DNA of 64,000 nucleotides. It comes from Tamarix chinensis. Its lineage: Eukaryota; Streptophyta; Magnoliopsida; Caryophyllales; Tamaricaceae. The notes under the pieces were generated by a model that was not told where the DNA came from, made no database searches, and was given only the letters and a program-made list of their open reading frames with translations. The translations under genes and the position numbers were made by a program. The stretch lies in the NCBI GenBank assembly GCA_030549775.1, contig CM060175.1:13166455-13230454 (forward strand), read 5' to 3'. Below are positions 1 to 11,010 of this stretch, piece by piece; position 1 is the first letter of the stretch; the number at the start of each line of letters is the position of its first letter.

Positions 1-82
1 TTATTATTTTTTATTTGTTGTGGTTGACTAATATTGGGTGTAGGAGTTTTTGATTTAGTGTAGGTACATTACTATATGACCC

Positions 83-1930
83 GTGCTAGTGGGGGTGGCG
101 CCACTTGATCTCGAGATTGAGAGAACCACCCCACATTTACGTAGGTCACACACCACAAGCATTGAAATGGAAAACAACCGTCCACTCCATGATGGACAAA
201 TCCCACCACAAGGGCACATCCTACTCCAAGAACAAGCTCCTATCCAAGAGCAAGCTCCCATTCCTAAGTCGCTTCGGGACTATGCTACATTGAACCTTGA
301 TGGCTCAACCTTAAGCATACGAAGACCAGCTATTCAAGCTAATAATTTTGAGATCAAGCCTGCCATCATTTAGATGCTACACAAATTAGTTCAATTTGGA
401 GGTAACCTTAATGAAGATCCCCACTCCCATATTGCCAACTTTGTAGAAATCTATGACACTTCTAAGCTAAATGGTGTTTCTAAAGAAGCAATTAGGCTTA
501 GATTTTTACCTTTTTCTCTACATGACAAGGCTATGAGTTGGTTACACTCATTAGTGCAGTATCTATTACTACATTGGATGATTTGATGAAATATTTCCTT
601 TCTAGATATTTTCCACCATAAAAAACTACAAAATTAAGGAATGACATCACTACTCTAATGTAAAATGACCTTGAATCACTCTATGATGCTTGGGAATGGC
701 TTAAAATTTTGCTTAAAAATTGCCTATACCATGGCCTACCATGTGGCTTTAGATGTAAACTTTTTATAATGGTATCTCTGCTACTAACCGGTTTATGATA
801 GATACAACTTTAGAGGGTACCATTATGAACAAAACTCCAGAGCAAGTCTATGAGTTCATTGAAGAGCTAGCCTTGAATTCCCACCAATGGCACTCCAAAT
901 ATTCCCTAACACAAGAAAACTCTGAGAATACATTCTTTAGATGCCATAAAAACAATAGAGACTAAAATTGATTTGCTTGCCAAGAAATTTGACAAAATTG
1001 GTAGTGTCTCTTGTATGCAGGTACAAGCTAATGCACTAGTGTGTGAGCTATATGGTGGATCACACTTGAGCATGGAATGCCAAGTTAGGAATCTCTTCCA
1101 AAAATCTTATGACCAAGTGAACTACATGGGCAGTAGTTATGGGAGATTGAACAATCCCTACTCAAATGTGTACAATCTAGAATGGAGAAAACATCCAAAA
1201 TTTAATTGGAGAAATGAAATTTATACAAAGCCTCCAGGATTCACAAAACAAAGACTGCCATCTCCAGCTCATCTACCACCCCAACAACCTCAATCTTCTT
1301 CCCTTGAAGAGATGATGTCCAAGTTCATCACTTGCACCGAGAGCAACCTTCAAAAACATGATGCTTAAATTCAAGCTCATCTTCAGAAACAAAATGCCCG
1401 CCTCCAAAATCAAGATACATCCGTTAAGAACCTTGAGGCACATATTAGACAACTTGCTAATTTCATTTCAGGGAGAGCACCTAACGCTATTCCTGGTGAT
1501 ACAATCATTAACCCCAAAGAGAAAATCAATGTAATAACCTTGAGGAGTGGGAATCCACTACCTTAACCATACCCTTAAGAACCTAAGGAAGATAATGAAA
1601 GAGCTCCTAAGGAGAAAGCACCTAAATCACAACCAAAGGCAATCCACACTTCACTTCAAGAGGTAAAAGCATATGATCCCCCTCCTCTATTTCCAAGTAG
1701 GATTGTATAACGCAAGTTAGATGTTCAATTTGAAAAATTCCTTGATATGCTTAAGAAAGTGCACATTAACTTGCCTTTGCTTGACATTGTGAGACAGATG
1801 CCCAGTTATAGGAATTTTCTTAAAGACATAATCACTCACAAGAGGAAATTGGATGAGTTTGAAACAGTAAGCTTGAATGAGAAATGTTCTGCTACTTTGC
1901 AAAACAAACTTCCTCCTAAGCTCAAGGATC
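83..1930 (+). pseudogene. gag remnant of Athila-like element
   Basis: The N-terminal part (83-373) carries the segments SLRDYATLNLDGS and RRPAIQANNFEIKP. A TAG stop at 371-373 separates it from 374-586, which holds the core retrotransposon gag fold (QFGGNLNEDPHSHIANF, then IRLRFLPFSLHDKAMSWL). Further pieces lie in other frames. The piece at 973-1368 includes a degenerate zinc-knuckle-like CELYGGSHLSMEC. The region around 1500-1560 encodes an ITLRSG segment typical of the gag-protease linker in this group. Structural capsid/nucleocapsid role in virus-like particles is family knowledge. Several stops and frame changes make it non-functional. Confidence 0.8.
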
Positions 1931-2405
1931 CATGAAGTTTCACTATCCTATGTGTAATTGGCGATCTAAAATTTGAAAAGGTGTTGTGTGATCTTGGTGC
2001 TAGCATTAATTTGATACCTTTCTCTACTTTCAAGCATCTAGGTCTAGGGGAACCAAAACTGATGAATATTTCCTTATAGTTAGCTGATCGATCTATCAAA
2101 TATCCTAGGAGTATAATTGATGTTGTTTTAGTTAAAGTGGACAAGTTTATTTTCCCTGTTGACTTTGTTATGCTAGATATGGAGGAGGACCACAAGGTCC
2201 CCCTAATTCTTAGTAGGCCTTTCTTAGCAATAGGATGCACTCTCATAGATATCCAAGAGGGTAAGCTCATTCTTCTTTTCCAAAGCAAAGAAGTCACTTT
2301 TAATGTTTTTAAGAGCATGAAATACCCCTTCGATGATAATACTTACTATCGCATTGATATATTGGATAATTTAATTAATGATTATTTTCAAGCAAGTGTT
2401 GTGTA
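1931..2405 (+). pseudogene. aspartic protease remnant of Athila-like element
   Basis: The active-site motif CDLGASINLIP is readable at about 1987-2019 (Asp codon 1990-1992), followed by ADRSIKYPRSIIDVVLVKV and FPVDFVMLDMEED. The second half (2137-2406) is an open stretch ending in a stop. In a complete element this enzyme cleaves the gag-pol polyprotein. A TAG stop near 2080 interrupts the domain, so this copy is not functional. Confidence 0.8.
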
Positions 2406-2831
2406 GGACCCCCTAGAAAGGTATTTGGTTCAACAAGAAGGATGTGAGAAAGAAGAGGAAACAAAAGAGGTTGTCTAGTATTTTATTGCACATCCACTAT
2501 ATGGGCGCCACACCATGGTCCCCTTACAAGGACTAGAGAGGGCCCATATCCTAAATTTAAAGCCATTTGTTGAATAACCTCCCACCTTAGAGCTCAGACC
2601 GCTACCTCAACATTTAAAGTATGCATTTCTTAGTCACAATGATACTCTTCCTGTCATTATTTCTTCGTCTTTAACTTAGCTACAGGAAGAAAAATTGATG
2701 AGAGTGCTCAAGGAACGAAAGACATATTTTGGGTGGACCATTGCTGACGTTAAAGGGATTAGTCTTTCCATGTGCATACACAAAATCCTTATGGAAGACA
2801 ACCACAAGAAAGTGGTCCAACCTCAAAGGTG

Positions 2832-3743
2832 ATTGAATCCAACCATACAAGAGGTGGTGAAAAAAGACATAATTAAGCTATTGGATTTAGGTACAATCTA
2901 TCTAATTTATAATAGCTCTTGGTTTAGCCCTATCCACGTTGTTTCCAAGAAAGGGGGGATCACAATGGTCAAGAATGACAATAACAAATTGGTGCATACT
3001 AAAACTTTGACTAGTTAGCGTGTCTGCATTGATTTTATAAAGCTGAATGATGCCACTAGAAAAGACCACTTTCCCCTTCCCTTCATTGACCAACTACTTG
3101 AACATTTGGCTTTGCATGACTATTATTGCTTTCTTAATGGGTATTCCAGTTATATGCAAATTCCAATTTCCTTTGATGACCAAGAGAAGACTACCTTCAT
3201 TTGTCCTTATGGCACCTTCGCATATTGACGAATGTTGTTGGGTCTTTGTAATGCCCTAGCCACATTTCAAAGATATATGATGGCTTTGTTTCACGATATG
3301 GTTGAAAAATTCATGGAAATTTTGATGGATGATTTTTCAATCTTTGGGCTATTGTTTGATGCATGTTTAAATAATCTTGAGGTTGTTCTTAAGCATTATG
3401 AGGATACGAGTTGGTTCTGAATTGGAAAAAGTGTCATTTGATGGTCTAGGAAGGAATAGTTTTAGGGCATAAGATTTTATGCAAAGGGATAGAGGTAGAC
3501 AAAGCCAAAATTGAAGTCATTAAGAAATTGCTACCCCCTACATGTGTTAGAGATGTACGTAGTTTCCTTGGCCATGTAGGATTTTATAGACGTTTCATCA
3601 AAGATTTTTCAAAAATTTCAAAACCTCTTTGTGATTTGTTGGCTAATGATGTGCTCTTTTACTTTTATGATGCATGTTTGGTTGCTTTTAACACTTTGGA
3701 GGCAAAACTTATGGATTCCCCTATTATTATTGCTCATGACTAG
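2832..3743 (+). pseudogene. reverse transcriptase remnant of Athila-like element
   Basis: Readable pieces in several frames cover fingers and palm: KKDIIKLLDLGTIYLIYNSSW at 2868 onward, a VCIDF segment at about 3022, and the catalytic MDDFSIFG segment with the Asp pair at about 3325-3333. The thumb/connection segment RSFLGHVGFYRRFIKDFSKI is at about 3555-3615. At least four frame changes or stops interrupt the roughly 900-bp domain. Family role is copying element RNA to cDNA; this copy is inactive. Confidence 0.82.
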
Positions 3744-4050
3744 AATTTGTCTTTTGAGATAATGTGTGATGCTAGTGATGTGGCTGTAGGAGCAATTTTG
3801 GGGCAACATAAGGATAAATTTTTTCATACTATCTATTATGCTAGCAAGACTTTAAACTCAACACAATTGAATTATGCAACCACTGAAAGAGAATTGCTAG
3901 CTGTGGTTTTCTTTTTTAACAAGTTTCGTCCCTACTTATTACTTAATAAGGTCATTGTCTACATTGACCACGTAGCCTTGAAGTATCTTTTTGTTAAGCA
4001 GGACATGAGGCCCAAAAACATTCTATGGATTCTATTTTTGTAAGAATTTG
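3744..4050 (+). pseudogene. RNase H remnant of Athila-like element
   Basis: The open stretch 3747-4043 encodes an RNase H fold: the CDASDVAVGAILGQ strand with its acidic residue, YYASKTLNSTQLNYATTERELLAVVF, and the later VYIDHVALKYL strand. It directly follows the RT connection segment, the usual order in Ty3/gypsy pol. It removes the RNA strand from RNA-DNA hybrids in intact relatives. A stop near 4041 separates it from integrase. Confidence 0.82.
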
Positions 4051-4052
4051 AC

Positions 4053-5240
4053 ATGGAAATCAGGGATAGGAAGGGAAGCAACAACCAAGTAGCTAATTAT
4101 CTTTCTCACCTACCATCTACCTATGAGTTCAATCGAGGGACCGAGCCTATTCATGACACATTCCCTAATGAAACACTCTATGTGATTACATATCACCCTT
4201 GGTATGCTGATATTGCTAACTTTCATGTAAGTGGAATCTTACCCAATGATCTATCCTTTTATCAAAGAAAGAAGTTCTTACATGATTTGAGATACTATTT
4301 TTGGGATGATCCTTATCTCTATAGGATTTTTACTGATCATATCATTAGAATATGTGTCCTTGAGCATGAAATGCATTCAATATTATTTTATTATCATAGT
4401 AAAGAGTTTGGTGGCCATTTTGACCCCACCAAAACTACTGCAAAGGTTTTATAATGTGGGTTTTATTGGCCTACTTTGTTTCATGATGCATACTCCTCTA
4501 CTAAGACTTGTGATAAGTGCCAAAGAGTTGGAAATATTTCTAGAAAATAAGAGATGCCTGTGACAAACATTCTTATAGTGGAGCTATTTGATGTTAGGGG
4601 CATCGATTTTATGGGACCATTCCCCAAATCCATGCATAAAGAATATATCCTTATGGCAGTTGACTATGTATCTAAGTGGGTAGAGGCTATTGTGACTCCC
4701 ACAAATGATGCAAAAGTTGTTACTAAATTCTTGAAAAAGAATATCTTTTCAAGGTTTGGGACACCGCGAACTATCATCAGTGATGGGGGTTCACATTTTT
4801 GCAATAGAGCATTTAACGCTCTTTTGAGTAAGTATGGAGTCAACCATAAGGTTTCTACCCCATATCATCCTCAAACTAGTGGTCAACTGGAGGTATCAAA
4901 CCGTGAGCTTAAAATAATTCTTGAGAAAACAGTTAACTCCACTAGAAAGGATTGGTCCTTGAAACTTGACGATGCTCTATGGGCATACCGAAATACATTT
5001 AAAACTCCCATTGGAATGTCCCCTTACAATCTTGTATTCAAAAAATCTTGTCACCTTCTTGTAGAACTTGAGCATAAACTATTTTTGGGCTACTCGTCTC
5101 TTTAACTTTGATACACACACTGCATGTGAGAAAATCAGTTGAACCAACTTGATGAATTTCTAATTAAGGCATATGAGGACGTAAGACTATACAAGCAGCG
5201 CACAAAAAGGATTTATGATCAACGCATTGCCAAATGGAAA
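4053..5240 (+). pseudogene. integrase remnant of Athila-like element, main part
   Basis: Residual zinc-binding region at about 4380-4540, split by a frame change near 4452, is followed by the catalytic core at 4554-5105. The three acidic positions are visible in [22 protein letters not shown] and [11 protein letters not shown], so the D,D,E set is still readable. [18 protein letters not shown] follows. The frame breaks near 5100, then a coiled AHKKDL-like region leads to the insertion point of the solo LTR at 5245. The C-terminal part resumes at 9635. Inactive because of these breaks. Confidence 0.83.
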
Positions 5241-6280
5241 TTTGATGAAATGCCCCAAAATTTTCTAATTTTAAAGATTAGATTTAAATAAAGTTTAATT
5301 GAAAATTTAATTTAATAAATTATTTTTACTAAAATAAAAGGAAATTTATTAGGGCAAATTAATAAGAAATTTTATAAATATGTTAAAAAGAGGAAATTTG
5401 GGTATTTTAACTAATTAAAGATTTTAATTTGGGAATTTATTTAAAAAAATTATTTTATTTAAATTAAGAAAGATAAAATAGTTTCAAATTAATTTTAATT
5501 TTATAAATAATTTAATTTGAGAAAATTAGAGTACTTGGATAATTAAAATGGAATTTATGAAAAATCCTTTAAAAAATCCTATTTTAGCCTAAAAAAGGAT
5601 TTAAATATTATTATTTCTAAATATCTTAAATATTCAGATTAATTTAATTGGCCCTAACCTAATTATTTTTCTTTCCCTTTTTCCCTTTTTCCTTTTTATT
5701 TCTTCCTTTTTTTCTTCCTTTCTCGTTCTTTTCTTTTTTTTTCCTTACCTTCCCGATTTGGGCCTGGAACGGTCCGCCTTCCTCCCTCCTTTTCTTCTCC
5801 TGCCACGGCCCATGCCCATCCGCATATTTTTCTTTCTCTCTTTCGGTAGCCAGCGAGCTACGTTTCTTCGATTCTATACCCAAACTGCACCATTTCATTT
5901 AAAAGCCTTAACCCCCATGCCGAGCCGCCCGGTTTCCTCCCTTTTCTTTCTTTTCTTTTTCCTCGAATCGCCGGCTCATCCCTTTCTTCTTCCTCCCTCC
6001 TCCACCATTGTCGAACCTACGACCTTCTTCCCCCAAAAATGGCGCCGCCGGCTACACGTGTCGTGACCGGCATTTCTCCCTCCTATTCTCTTCCCCTCGA
6101 CGATAATTCGATTTGAAATTCCTCACTTCCCTTTTCCTTCCCCACGTTCCTCTCAATTTCCCTCGTAATGGTTGGGAAATTTTCAAAATTTATGCTGCCT
6201 AACCAACCTCATAACCGTCCCATTTCTCACCGGATTTGACCTTTTGGTAACCTCCAGCACTCGGGCCTAACCTCCACCAC

Positions 6281-6288
6281 TATAAATA
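6281..6288 (+). promoter_or_regulatory. probable TATA box of the solo LTR
   Basis: TATAAATA sits in a GC-richer stretch about 1.04 kb from the LTR start. The equivalent LTR at 55438-60309 has TATAAATA at 56474-56481, and the reverse LTRs have a TATATATAG-type box at about 17560-17570 and 26740-26750. Conserved placement suggests the LTR promoter, leaving over 3 kb of LTR downstream. Confidence 0.5.
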
Positions 6289-7146
6289 CCCCTCGTATGG
6301 CCTGGGTTCGAGATTTCTTTCCCCAAAACCCTAAGCACCCGTTTGTGCGCCACCGCCCCTTTAGACGCCTAGTTCTCCACTGTTAGCCAACCTCACCGCC
6401 TCTTCTTTCTCCCAAACTCTTCCTTGCACCACCCTCTAATTAACTAAACTATCCACATCCTTCGATTCTTCTTTCATGAGCCTCCATAACCGTGTAAAGT
6501 TTGTTGCTCATCTCGCCAGAATTTTCACCCCGAAACCTTAAACCACAACCCACCACCATATCCGCCACTTCTGCCACCCTCTAGACCAACCAATATCTCC
6601 TGCTAAGTCTCCTCCACTGACCCATAAACTTATTTTATTTTTCTCCTTCCCCCTTACCTCTTTTCTTCATTTTCACCCCTCTTAGATCACATTTTCGGCC
6701 ACCTCCAGGAACCACCGCCGGTGCCACCCATCCCCTCCAACTCAAGGTGAAACCCTAGACCTTTTAAACACTTCCTTTCAATTTATTAATAATTATTCTG
6801 CTTTTATCCTAATTTTTAATGTTAATTCAATTTTAATTAATATTATTATAAGTATTATTATTATTATTATTGTTATCAACTGAATCCTAATTGCTAAATT
6901 TTGTTGACAGGTTTGGGAGTGTTCTTGAGTTAGATAAATTATTATTCTCAAATTTTGGTTATTTAATGGAATTATTACATGTTTATTATTATTATTAATA
7001 ATATTATTAATATTATTATTACTAGTGTAATTATTTATTTAATATTGTAATTATTTCTAGAGGGGTAGGAACCTAAAAATTTAATTAAGTCTCACACCTT
7101 TGCTTTTTATTACTATTATTAACATTTTTAACATTATTACTAATTA

Positions 7147-7179
<33 letters not shown>

Positions 7180-7350
7180 CTTTATTAAATTTTATATTAT
7201 AAGTATATATATATAATATTAATATCATTATTACGTTTTTGAATTGTATTATTATTAAATGGAGTGGTTTTGAAAGCCACCTTGTAATTTTAAGAATTAT
7301 GGTATTATTAATATTAATATTCTACTAATAAGAGTATTATTAATAATGGT

Positions 7351-7381
7351 GTACTTTTATTATTATTATTATTATTAGTAT

Positions 7382-7431
<50 letters not shown>
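7351..7431 (+). repeat. (ATT)n followed by (ACT)n microsatellite
   Basis: A run of ATT units to about 7378 passes into about 16 perfect ACT/CTA units at 7382-7431. It lies in the AT-rich middle of the LTR, where the reverse LTRs carry (AAT)n at 16438-16519 and 25620-25708. Confidence 0.9.
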
Positions 7432-7924
7432 TGGTGAAGGGTAGAAACCCTTATATCACCTCCCTTTCGAATGAAAATAATAATTTATTTGTATTTCTTA
7501 ATAATATTTTGTATAGTTAATTATTGTGTAGTATTGTTTTAATTAAAAACCAAATCTTATAATAAGTTAGAGAATAATAAAATTTTATAAGGGAGCCTAA
7601 TTCTAGTATATTTTTATATAAAAGGTGAACCTAGTCAAACCCCTCAAGTGGAATAGGAGCGTGCACCAAGATCGGTGTCGTTTTAGGTAAGGGTTTACTA
7701 AGTCCATTTATGTGTTTATATGCATTATGTGCTTCATATGCCATGTATTCTATGTTTATTATTATTAATTATTTCATATATGGCATGATTATAGAGTTGA
7801 AATATGTTGGTATGAATAATTCATGGCATGAAGATTATGTGTATGTTTATGTTATTATTATTGTATGATATGGCCTTAAGACATGCATATTAGGGTTGTA
7901 AAATAATGATGGAGAGTGTAACAA

Positions 7925-8460
7925 TGTGGTGTTAGGGTTTTGCATGAAATGGCATGGTGTTAGGGTTTGCATGAAATGACATGATGCTAGGGTTTTGCAT
8001 GAAAGGGCATGATGTTAGGGTTTGCATAGAAGCATGTCTACGTGGAGTTAGGGTTGCTTATGAATTAGGGTTTGCATATGAATTGGGGTTTCATGGAAGT
8101 GTGGTATACGTGGAGCTAGGGTTTGCATATGAATTAGGGTTTGCATGGAAACGTGGTAGACGTGGAGCTAGGGTTTGCATATGAATTGGGGTTGCATGGA
8201 AGTGTGATCTACGTGAAGCTAGGGTTTGCACGTGGATTAGGGTTTGCATGGAAATATGTCTATGTGGAGTTAGGGTTTGCATGGGAGCAAGGGTTTTCAT
8301 GGAAGTGTGGTATGTGGAGTTAGGGTTTGCATGGGAGCTAGGGTTTGTATGGGAGTGTGGTACATGTAGTTAGGGTTTGTATGGAAGCTAGGGTTGCATG
8401 GAAGTGTGGTTTACGATGAGTTAAGGGTTGCATGGGAACTAGGGTTGCATGGAGTTAGTT
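7925..8460 (+). repeat. degenerate tandem array built on AGGGTTTGCATG (telobox-rich)
   Basis: Units of about 25-40 bp repeat the core TTAGGGTTTGCATG followed by GGAAGTGTGGTA or similar. The core contains the reverse complement of the plant telobox AAACCCTA. Corresponding arrays lie at 15545-15990, 24730-25175 and 58360-58880. Translated reading frames over it are repeat artefacts, not genes. Confidence 0.85.
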
Positions 8461-8549
8461 ATGCATGTCTAGGAAAATGTTTGTGAATGGAAAATGTTGT
8501 GATTAAAATACTTAAGGCATTAATCTTTTAAAGTGGAAGATTATTAAGC

Positions 8550-8905
8550 CGGGTCCAGACCAATCCACTAGTCAGGAATAGTGGTTAGGGCTTTTACCCT
8601 ATATGTGACTGATCCACTGGTAATAATAGTGGTTAGGACATGAGGTCCTATATGTGACCAGCCCACCAACAATAATAGTGGGGTGACTCGAGCTCAATAA
8701 ACATAAACCAGAATCGTTAAGGATCTTAAAAGATACTAATTACTTATAGTGGAACACCATGCGAGCAGGAACCAGACCGATCCACCGGTCAAGAATAGTG
8801 GTTAGGGTTTTACCCTATATGTGACCGATCCACCGGTAATAATAGTGGTTAGGACATGAGGTCCTATATGTGACCGGCCCACCGGTTATAATAGTGGAGT
8901 GTTCC
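8550..8905 (+). repeat. bipartite array of CCGATCCACCGG units
   Basis: Each unit contains GACCGATCCACCGG followed by ATAATAGTGG and a spacer that can pair with itself (GGACATGAGGTCC). Two clusters of three units are separated by about 90 bp holding CTCGAGCTC and TTACTTATAGTGGAACACC. The same two-cluster layout is present in all copies of this LTR. Confidence 0.85.
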
Positions 8906-9511
8906 TGTTTCTACATGGATCTGATAAAAGGCATGGTGTGTATCGACTTTTGATAAAAGAAAGATTAAATGATTCACCTGGATCTTTTTGGCCATCATGT
9001 GTGGATTTGTTGATTATAAATTATGGATTTAATTTTATGCTTCTATGTATCATATGTGTGGGTTTGTAAATGTATGTTGATCATTATCCTACATGAATTA
9101 ATGTGTTATATGCTGGTCATAGTACTCGGTTACCTTACTCAGTACGTAGCGTACTGATCACCCGTTTCATGGGTGCTGCTCATTCCCACGAGCAGAAGGC
9201 CTGTCTAACCTATTGCAAGTAGGAGACACCTACTTTGATGCTATAGATGTCTACGGGACATCAAGAGGGGCGGAGTGATAACTAGGTTGGATCCATTTCT
9301 AGAGAGACGTGGCCGTTTTCTTTTTAATTTATGACTCATGTTATTTTCATCATGTTTAAGTTGCAGAAACAACTTTATTAATGTTGTTTAATTATTATTT
9401 GAAAAACAATAGTTGGTATTTCGAATTATGTAAGACTTGTGCCTACTCTGATTTCTGTTTTTATAAATTTTTATTTTTATGGTGTTATTAATAGTATCTT
9501 CTTAGCCTTAG

Positions 9512-9557
9512 CACTTGGTACCGGAACGATAGAAGTGAACTGGTCTGGTACTAAGTG
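9512..9557 (+). other. conserved inverted repeat near LTR 3' end (potential hairpin)
   Basis: Arms CACTTGGTACC (9512-9522) and GGTACTAAGTG (9547-9557) pair over 11 positions with one G-T wobble and a 24-nt loop. Equivalent arms occur at 60172-60217 and, in reverse, at 23608-23653. It ends about 77 bp before the LTR terminus. Confidence 0.6.
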
Positions 9558-9634
9558 TGGCAGTAACATCCCCAGAATTTACTGTTTTAATTTATGAGTA
9601 TTTTAAAAAAATGTATAAATTGTGGGGTGTTACA

Positions 9635-9883
9635 TTTGAAGTGGGGCAGCAAGTGCTCCTATTTAATTCTCATTTGTGATTGTTCCCTGGAAAGCTTAGA
9701 TCTCGATGGCCAGGACCGTTCACAATCATGCAAGTTTTTCCTTTTAGAGAAGTCAAAATCACTAGCCCTGATAAAGAACCATTCAAAGTGAATGAGCAAA
9801 GGTTGAAGGTGTATGAAGGTGCTAAGTTTGTAGCCCTAAAACCACCATTCTTTTGGATGATCCTAAGTGAAGCGAGAAAGTGA
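9635..9883 (+). pseudogene. integrase C-terminal remnant of Athila-like element, right of the solo LTR
   Basis: Sequence resumes right after the solo LTR with FEVGQQVLLFNS, then LRSRWPGPFTIMQVFPF and FKVNEQRLKVY, the C-terminal integrase segment of this group. It continues the part ending near 5240. A frame change near 9680 shows decay in addition to the insertion. The stop after 9880 is followed by the conserved post-pol motif at 9902. Confidence 0.85.
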
Positions 9884-11010
9884 AGTAATGACTCTAAATA
9901 AGCGCTTCTTGGGAGGCAACCTAAGTTTTTCCTTTTTTTTGTTTTTATTTTTCTTATTTTGGTTCTCTTGGTTTGTTTGCTCTTCGATTTCCTTATGGAT
10001 TTCATTTGATGTATTTGTAGGTGCTAATGTGGAAATTCTAATTTGAGTGGTGACCATGGTTAACGTTTTTGAGTTTGAAGGCATAAAATTGACCAAGCAA
10101 ATCCTTTGCACCTCCACCAAATTCTCCACCACCACAACCACCATCACGTCATCCACTAACCTCTACCACCTAATCCATCAGATTGAGCCATGGATCTTTT
10201 CTCCCTCTTTTCTTTTATGCTTCTTATTCACATTAAGGACAATGTGATAAATAGGCATGGGGGAGAAGATGACATTTCCTTTTAATTTGGTTAGCATTTT
10301 GTTCTTTCCTATTTTATTTTAATGAGTGTTGCTGTATTTTCTTTGGTTATTTATTTTGGATATATATATATATATATATATGTAAAATAAAATAAAGAAA
10401 AGGAAATGACCCTTCATTGATGATATTAAAGAGTATATTTTGCCTAACAATGGCAAGAGTGTTTAGTTTGGCGTGGTAAGACCCTTTTGAAATACCTTTT
10501 GAAAATAGATTTCTCTGTGCTTGAGTGTTTTGGTTGCATTATTATGGACAAGTGTAATTTTGTTTGAGAAATTTTGGGTTATGCATGCCTTAGCATTCTT
10601 TTGGTATTGTAGCTTGACTTATGCTAATTTGCTCTTAGCCAAAAGAGATTAGAATTAGAGAATTTTGGACCCAGTGAGACTTTGAGCCTTTAGACTAATA
10701 CATCACTACAGTCTCTTATTTTTTATTTTGTGTGTATGTGTCCCACCACGACTTAGGAAAATAGAAATTGCAATAGTTTTCTTCAAAAACAAATATGACT
10801 TAGATGTGCATTAAAATGATAGAGGCAATTTTTTTTATCAAAACCTACATTAGCCAGATAACCTGACCTTCACATTTTATCCTTTGCTAACCCCATTATG
10901 CTAATGGTAATTTTTCTTGATCTAACCACACATATAACCCAATTTCCTTTATTCCTCCCTAAGTCTAAAACCAATGGGTGTTACAAAATTTGAAAAAAGG
11001 AAGTTGGGAG
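9884..11010 (+). other. 3' non-coding region of the Athila-like element
   Basis: The motif GCGCTTCTTGGGAGGCAACC at 9902-9921 and the GCATGGGGGAGAAG stretch near 10255 are landmarks I know from downstream of pol in Athila/Tat elements. A (TA)n run lies at about 10363-10382. I see no env-like open frame. The purine-rich AAAAAAGGAAGTTGGGAG at 10993-11010 abuts the LTR and is a plausible polypurine tract. Confidence 0.65.

Larger units (their letters stand above)
5246..9634 (+). mobile_element. giant solo LTR (4389 bp) of the chromovirus family also seen at 14904-27789
   Basis: It starts TGAAATGCCCC and ends GGGGTGTTACA, and is flanked by a perfect 5-bp direct repeat TTTGA (5241-5245 and 9635-9639). 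Removing it and one repeat joins the two halves of the Athila integrase. No gag, pol, primer site or polypurine tract lies inside, so it is a solo LTR. Internal order: AT-rich 5' part, CT-rich tract (about 5660-5760), GC-richer stretch, TATA box, (ATT)n and (ACT)n tracts, telobox-rich array, bipartite 47-60-bp array, short palindromes and a terminal hairpin. The same order occurs in the LTRs at 14904-18615, 23513-27789 (reverse) and 55438-60309. Confidence 0.93.

Noticed and set aside
5758..6066. 102-codon frame in the first solo LTR
   Set aside because: CT-rich tract of the LTR; no homologue recognised and not open in the other LTR copies.
6300..6320. GGGTTCGAGATTTC as a tRNA or SINE B-box
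   Set aside because: No A-box at proper distance and no cloverleaf; it is just downstream of the LTR TATA box.
7981..8323. Open frames with repeated ELGFAYELGFA-like peptides
   Set aside because: They are translations of the TTAGGGTTTGCATG tandem array in a non-coding LTR; both strands and other frames give equally repetitive peptides.
10047..10247. Env-like gene downstream of Athila pol
   Set aside because: The frame is short, Thr/Ser-rich by composition, and has no signal peptide plus transmembrane layout.
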